64,000 nt of DNA from assembly GCF_003287935.1 (NCBI RefSeq), contig NZ_CP030287.1, positions 3,190,267 to 3,254,266 of the forward strand, in the 5' to 3' direction. The DNA is from Streptomyces sp. ICC1. GTDB lineage: Bacteria; Actinomycetota; Actinomycetes; Streptomycetales; Streptomycetaceae. The notes under the pieces were generated by a model that was given only the letters and a program-made list of their open reading frames with translations, was not told where the DNA came from and did no database searches. Of the stretch, positions 60,701 to 64,000 are shown one piece after another; the stretch's first letter is position 1, and each line of letters begins with the position of its first letter. The translations under genes were made by a program, and so were the position numbers.

Positions 60701-61240
60701 CGGGCCGCCGGCGGCGTCCGCGTGGGCGGCGGAGACCAGCCGGCACAGCCGGGCCCAGCCGTCGGCGTCGCGCGCGAGGAGGGTGACCCGCAGGGCGGGC
60801 TCGGCGACGTGCGCACCGCCCCGCACCGGGGTCCGCGCCCCGCCCGCGGACGGACGGGCGGAACCCCCGGGAGCGGCGGGGGGCCCTGCCGCGGGGCCCG
60901 TCGCTCCGTTCGGGCGTGCTGCTCCGTTCGGGACCGGCGCTCCGTTCGGACGTGCCGCTCCGTTCGGGCCTGCCGCTCCGTTCGGGCCTGCTGCTCCGTT
61001 CGGGCCTGCTGCTGCGGGGCCGAACGGAGCGACGGCGACATCGACCCCGAAGACCGGCCGGATCCCCGCCCCGGCGGCCGCCTTCGCGAAGCGGACCGCT
61101 CCGGCGACGGTGTCCCGATCGGTGAGCGCGAGCGTGCCGACCCCCCGCTCGGCGGCGCGTTTGACCAGGTCGGATGGGTGAGAGGCCCCGTAGCGGGCCG
61201 AGTAGCCGCTCGCGGCATGGAGGTGCGCACAGCCACCCAC
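57728..61240 (-). CDS. dnaE2: DNA polymerase III alpha subunit, DnaE2-like (C-terminus clipped)
   Basis: At least 1,171 residues. PHP domain from the start (AHLHAASGYSARYGASHP, then TLALTDRDTVAGAVRFAKAA), interrupted after residue ~70 by a PNGAAG repeat insert. The polymerase catalytic block SLPDIDLDVESARR is near residue 500, GAYGFCRAHAVAFAVPALQS near 810, helix-hairpin-helix and OB-fold (PVLVAGVRASTQT) after 1050. The family carries out error-prone or replicative synthesis; this length and layout fit the DnaE2 branch. The start is GTG 61240 behind GGAGG. A LexA-like box lies upstream. The C-terminus is lost at the contig join. Confidence 0.85.
60903..61012 (-). repeat. 18-bp tandem repeat encoding PNGAAG
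   Basis: About six copies of an 18-bp unit (GCTCCGTTCGGGCCTGCT on the plus strand) encode (PNGAAG)n inside the PHP domain of the polymerase. Copies differ by point changes. Confidence 0.85.
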
Positions 61241-61302
61241 GGGCCACCTCCGATCGACCGACCACCCCTTTCCAGCCACTCTGACCAGATACAACCATCA
61301 TA

Positions 61303-61317
61303 TCGAACATAATTCGA
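61303..61317 (-). promoter_or_regulatory. LexA-like SOS box
   Basis: TCGAACATAATTCGA is close to the actinobacterial SOS box TCGAAC-N4-GTTCGA but has a 3-bp core and one mismatch. It sits just upstream of a TATGAT -10 (61302-61297) on the polymerase strand, in an A/T-rich island. Confidence 0.5.
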
Positions 61318-61552
61318 ACAGCGCGACTCCCGACCACCCGCCCGGCACCACGGGCGCCGCTGCGACCGAGCCCTTCAGCTGCGTGCGACGGGATGCCGAA
61401 ACGTGTTGCAGCTGGGCGATCAGGGGCCTGGTGGAATACAGCTCGACCTACCGCCGGCTCCGAGTCCCTTCCGCCACAGAGCCCGCGCCGCTCAGGCGGT
61501 GGCGCGGCGGCCCGGCACCTTCGCCGTCATTGGCTCCGCGTACGGTCTGCGC

Positions 61553-62914
61553 ATGGTTGATCAGAGACCCCCCTTGTCATCGGTGTCCGACTTCACGACC
61601 TGGGAGCCGGTGCTGCGGCTCATGCTGGCCGACGACACGGATCGGCGTGCCGCCCGGTCGGCGCGCGTCGCAGGACGCATCAGCCAATACGGCACGAGCC
61701 TTGCGCATCGGGGACCCATGTCGTCGGCGGCGCGGACCGCGGTGGAGGGCATACAGCGCGCGCTCGCGCACGGAAGGGTCCGGGAGATCGCATTCAGGGC
61801 AGAGGCCCACCCAGACGGAAGGACCACGCTCGGCCTGGTCTGGCCGACCCCCGTTGTGGAACCGGCTCTTGGCTACGCGGACCTGGGGGTGCTCGTCCTG
61901 GCCGACGGCTCCCTGGCCGAGCCCTGGGGCCGCCGCCCGGATCCGGTGCCCGGGGCAGTGCCGGCACCATCGGCGGATCCGGAGTTGCTGGAGCGGACGC
62001 TGCGCGAGCGGTTGCCTGACGCCGTCGGAGCGACGGAGGAGGAGATCGCTGCCGCCGAAGCGCGTCTTGGTGTCACGCTGTCCGATGAACTCAAGGTGCT
62101 GTACCGGGTGACACGGGTGTACTCGGGCGACGGCTTCCCTCTCGAAGAGGCGGACCGCGCCGGCGAGGCGGTCGGCTGCGAGCTCTCCGGACTGGAGCAC
62201 CTGTACAGCGTCGACGCGGCAGTGCGTCACCCCGGCTGGGATCACGGCGCGACGCATGCGGTCAGCACCGCGTCCGACGCAGCGGTGCAGGCCCTGGCCG
62301 GCTCCCCTGGCTGGATCGGCTTCGGGAGCAACGGCGGCGACGAGTTCGCCGTCGACCTGACTCCCGGCCCCGCCGGACACTTCGGGCAGGTCATCCTGGT
62401 CGATCACGAGCAGAGCCTCGGTGCCGAGCTCGTGGCCGATTCCCTCACCGACTTCGTCCTGGGCCGGATGCGGGAGGAACGCCGTGACCGTCGCGAAGAC
62501 GGGCTCCCGGCCGTGGCCAGAGTCGGCACCGGATGCCTTGAGACCATCCAGGCCGCCGCCCATCCCGCCCTGGAAGTCCTGACCATCGGAGCCTGGGACG
62601 GCGCACCGTTCAGGCTCGCGCCCGTCAGGGACCTGCCCCGTCTGCGGACTCTTACCGCCTTGCCCGGCACGCTGGCCGACCCCCTGGAGGTCGCTGGGCT
62701 CGCTGGACTGGAGTTCCTGGAACTCGGCGCGCTGGAATGGCGCGTCCTGCTGGACGCCGGAGCTGTCCCGCGCACCCTGAAAGCCGCGGCCATTGCGGTG
62801 CGGGATCAAGACCACCTGCCCGTCGTGGCCCTCGCCAACGAGATCCTGGCCCTCTGGGACCGTCCCAAGATCGTACAAACGCTCCTCGCGGGAGACCTCG
62901 GCCCCGCGGTCTGA
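61553..62914 (+). CDS. SMI1/KNR4-family protein
   Basis: A 453-residue cytosolic protein. The SMI1/KNR4 (SUKH) domain runs from about residue 155 (GATEEEIAAAEARLGVTLSDEL) to 300 (GSNGGDEFAVDLTPG). The C-terminal ~150 residues include leucine-rich strands (LEVLTIGAWDGAPFRLAPVRDL). SUKH domains in bacteria are often immunity proteins to nuclease toxins, but no toxin is next to it. ATG 61553 follows TACGGT by 6 nt (leaderless pattern). Confidence 0.82.
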   Translation: MVDQRPPLSSVSDFTTWEPVLRLMLADDTDRRAARSARVAGRISQYGTSLAHRGPMSSAARTAVEGIQRALAHGRVREIAFRAEAHPDGRTTLGLVWPTPVVEPALGYADLGVLVLADGSLAEPWGRRPDPVPGAVPAPSADPELLERTLRERLPDAVGATEEEIAAAEARLGVTLSDELKVLYRVTRVYSGDGFPLEEADRAGEAVGCELSGLEHLYSVDAAVRHPGWDHGATHAVSTASDAAVQALAGSPGWIGFGSNGGDEFAVDLTPGPAGHFGQVILVDHEQSLGAELVADSLTDFVLGRMREERRDRREDGLPAVARVGTGCLETIQAAAHPALEVLTIGAWDGAPFRLAPVRDLPRLRTLTALPGTLADPLEVAGLAGLEFLELGALEWRVLLDAGAVPRTLKAAAIAVRDQDHLPVVALANEILALWDRPKIVQTLLAGDLGPAV

Positions 62915-62976
62915 CCGGCGGGGCCGCACCAACCGACGCAGCGCACGCCCCACGGGAGCCGAGCGGCGTCACGCTG

Positions 62977-63366
62977 GTGCGCGGCCCGACAGCCATTCAA
63001 CTCCAGGCGTTCCGTGCCGCTGAAGGAAGGTCTTGGGGATCCGTCCGGCAAGAACTGGCGGCTCGGATCCGCCGAGACGGGGGAACGGCCGAGGAGTTCA
63101 GGGGGCGGGGAGGCCACGAGATCCAAGCGCGCATCCCCGTTGTTTCCCCTCGGGGCGGGGAGAAGCCGCTGAATGCGCGGATCATCGGCCGCGACGGCCC
63201 GGGCCGGCTGCTGCGGGGCATGATCACCGGGGTAGGTGCCGACCCGGGGAGCGTGGACGAATGGTCCTATGAAACGTTCGACCGTACCGCTGTCAGCATC
63301 ACGGAGGCTGTGGGGCCGGGCAGTTCCGCCGTGGAGTTGTGGTGTCCTCCGCGCGAAGCAGGGTGA
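62977..63366 (+). CDS. Half-length DUF3710-like protein
   Basis: A 129-residue protein matching only the C-terminal half of DUF3710: VRGPTAIQLQAFRAAEGRSW, RQELAARIRRDGGTAEEFRG and DGPGRLLRGMITGVGADPG. Full-length homologues are ~230 residues with an acidic N-terminal part that is absent here. The start (GTG 62977) has no good ribosome site. Either a natural short paralogue or a 5'-truncated gene. Confidence 0.55.
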   Translation: MRGPTAIQLQAFRAAEGRSWGSVRQELAARIRRDGGTAEEFRGRGGHEIQARIPVVSPRGGEKPLNARIIGRDGPGRLLRGMITGVGADPGSVDEWSYETFDRTAVSITEAVGPGSSAVELWCPPREAG

Positions 63367-63455
63367 TGCCCGGGGCCCGTCCGGCGGAACAAGGTGGTTG
63401 TCGTTCGTCTCGGCCGTCGGTGGCACGGGGCGACAGAACAGCAGGGGAGACCGGT

Positions 63456-63884
63456 GTGATCATTGCGCAAGAGGTCGTATTCGACCCGCGGGAGATGCTC
63501 CAGCTCTACGAGTCGGTCGAATGGGAGGGCTACACCCGCGACGTCGACAAGCTCTGCCGCGGGTTGGCGAACTCGCACCTGGTCATCACCGCCCGAGACG
63601 AATCGGGCTCGCTCCTCGGACTGGCCAGGACGATTTCCGACGACGAGAGCGTCTGCTACGTGCAGGATCTGCTGGTCAACCCCGCGTTCCACCGGCAGGG
63701 CATCGGCCGGGAACTGCTCGAGCACCTGAAGGCCCGTTACGCGCACTGCCGCTTCTTCCTGTTGTCGACCGACCACGAATCGACGCCCGAGGGGAAGCGC
63801 AACCACGCCTTCTACCGGTCGCTGGGGTTCCTCTCCTACGAGGAGAAGCGGATGTCGGCGTTCGGCCTGCCCAGGGTTCGCTGA
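63456..63884 (+). CDS. GNAT-family N-acetyltransferase
   Basis: A 142-residue GNAT: LYESVEWEGYTRDVDKLCRG near residue 14, motif A YVQDLLVNPAFHRQGIGREL near 70 and motif B LSTDHESTPEGKRNHAFYRS near 103. Substrate unknown. The start is GTG 63456 behind GGGGAGA. Confidence 0.88.
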   Translation: MIIAQEVVFDPREMLQLYESVEWEGYTRDVDKLCRGLANSHLVITARDESGSLLGLARTISDDESVCYVQDLLVNPAFHRQGIGRELLEHLKARYAHCRFFLLSTDHESTPEGKRNHAFYRSLGFLSYEEKRMSAFGLPRVR

Positions 63885-63967
63885 ACCGGGCAGCGAGCCC
63901 GGGGCAGGAGCCGGACCGATCTTCGTGACGTCCGCCTCGAAGGCGTGCCGTCGGGCAGACTGCGCCC

Positions 63968-64000
63968 ATGCAGCTCCCCGCCGAAGCCGTCGCCGCCACC
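63968..64000 (+). CDS. First 11 codons of an unidentified gene
   Basis: ATG 63968 starts MQLPAEAVAAT, and the frame is open to the window edge. CAGACT lies 6 nt upstream, the leaderless-promoter pattern seen elsewhere in this window. Too short to identify. Confidence 0.35.
   Translation, partial: MQLPAEAVAAT

Noticed and set aside
57620..61312. A 1,230-codon open frame on the plus strand opposite the polymerase
   Set aside because: It is the antisense shadow typical of very high GC coding DNA: composition is Gly/Arg/Val-rich, with no domains, and the minus-strand frame has clear polymerase motifs.

Overview
The window is high-GC actinobacterial DNA, almost certainly Streptomyces or a close relative. 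The evidence is an HrdB-type principal sigma factor with a SigR-type promoter, a DasR-like operator in front of a GH18 chitinase, rare TTA leucine codons, GTG starts, GTGA start/stop overlaps, many leaderless-looking starts, and MmyB-type XRE, PadR, MarR and TetR regulators. About 60 intact genes are supported, plus several broken ones.

Layout, left to right. 1-3344: start of a pterin dehydratase, a Tat-exported FAD amine-oxidase-fold enzyme, an XRE regulator and a small membrane protein. 3637-7390: a tightly coupled four-gene cluster (tandem-HTH protein, degenerate IrrE-like metalloprotein, FAD monooxygenase, shortened MAB_1171c-like membrane protein). This is the best candidate in the window for a poorly described system. 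7527-12866: a POT peptide transporter, folD under a clear ZTP (pfl) riboswitch, a methyltransferase and hrdB. 12884-23792: a MoxR ATPase/vWA chaperone pair, a lipoprotein, a membrane-anchored phosphatase, a catalytically dead serine-recombinase-like protein, two metallo-beta-lactamase-fold hydrolases, a DedA protein, and an aminotransferase-fold protein with no lysine at all. 24001-26861: a methyltransferase, a GDSL hydrolase, and a PadR regulator divergent from a SnoaL protein.

26862-27024 contains a mutated Nextera/Tn5 adaptor and poly-A, so this is an artificial contig join; gene order across it should not be trusted. 27025-32308 holds a clipped PobA-like monooxygenase, remnants of an alcohol dehydrogenase, a DUF4185-type protein and a TetR gene, and an intact MpaB-type oxygenase/TetR divergent pair. 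32565-43605 has ComB, an HD protein, VanZ, a two-component system, a chitinase, a questin-oxidase-like protein, a 168-bp MITE, and a MarR-controlled NmrA/membrane-protein pair. 43758-54739 has an ABC exporter divergent from a second, paralogous two-component system, a secreted protein, a four-EF-hand calcium protein behind a G-rich repeat, a CPA2 antiporter with its TrkA-C subunit, and a collapsed NarL-type sensor/regulator pair.

54784-64000 has hypothetical genes and a 59-residue peptide gene. A second adaptor join at 57634-57660 has a fold-back inverted repeat beside it and clips both a transglycosylase-type gene and a DnaE2-type polymerase. The window ends with SMI1/KNR4, DUF3710 and GNAT proteins and the first codons of an unidentified gene.

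Regulation visible in the sequence: one riboswitch, a SigR promoter, candidate DasR, PadR, TetR, MarR and LexA operators, TTA codons in four genes suggesting bldA dependence, and a recurring TAnnnT-N6-7-start pattern consistent with leaderless mRNAs. All function calls come from motif and family recognition by eye; no database search was run.
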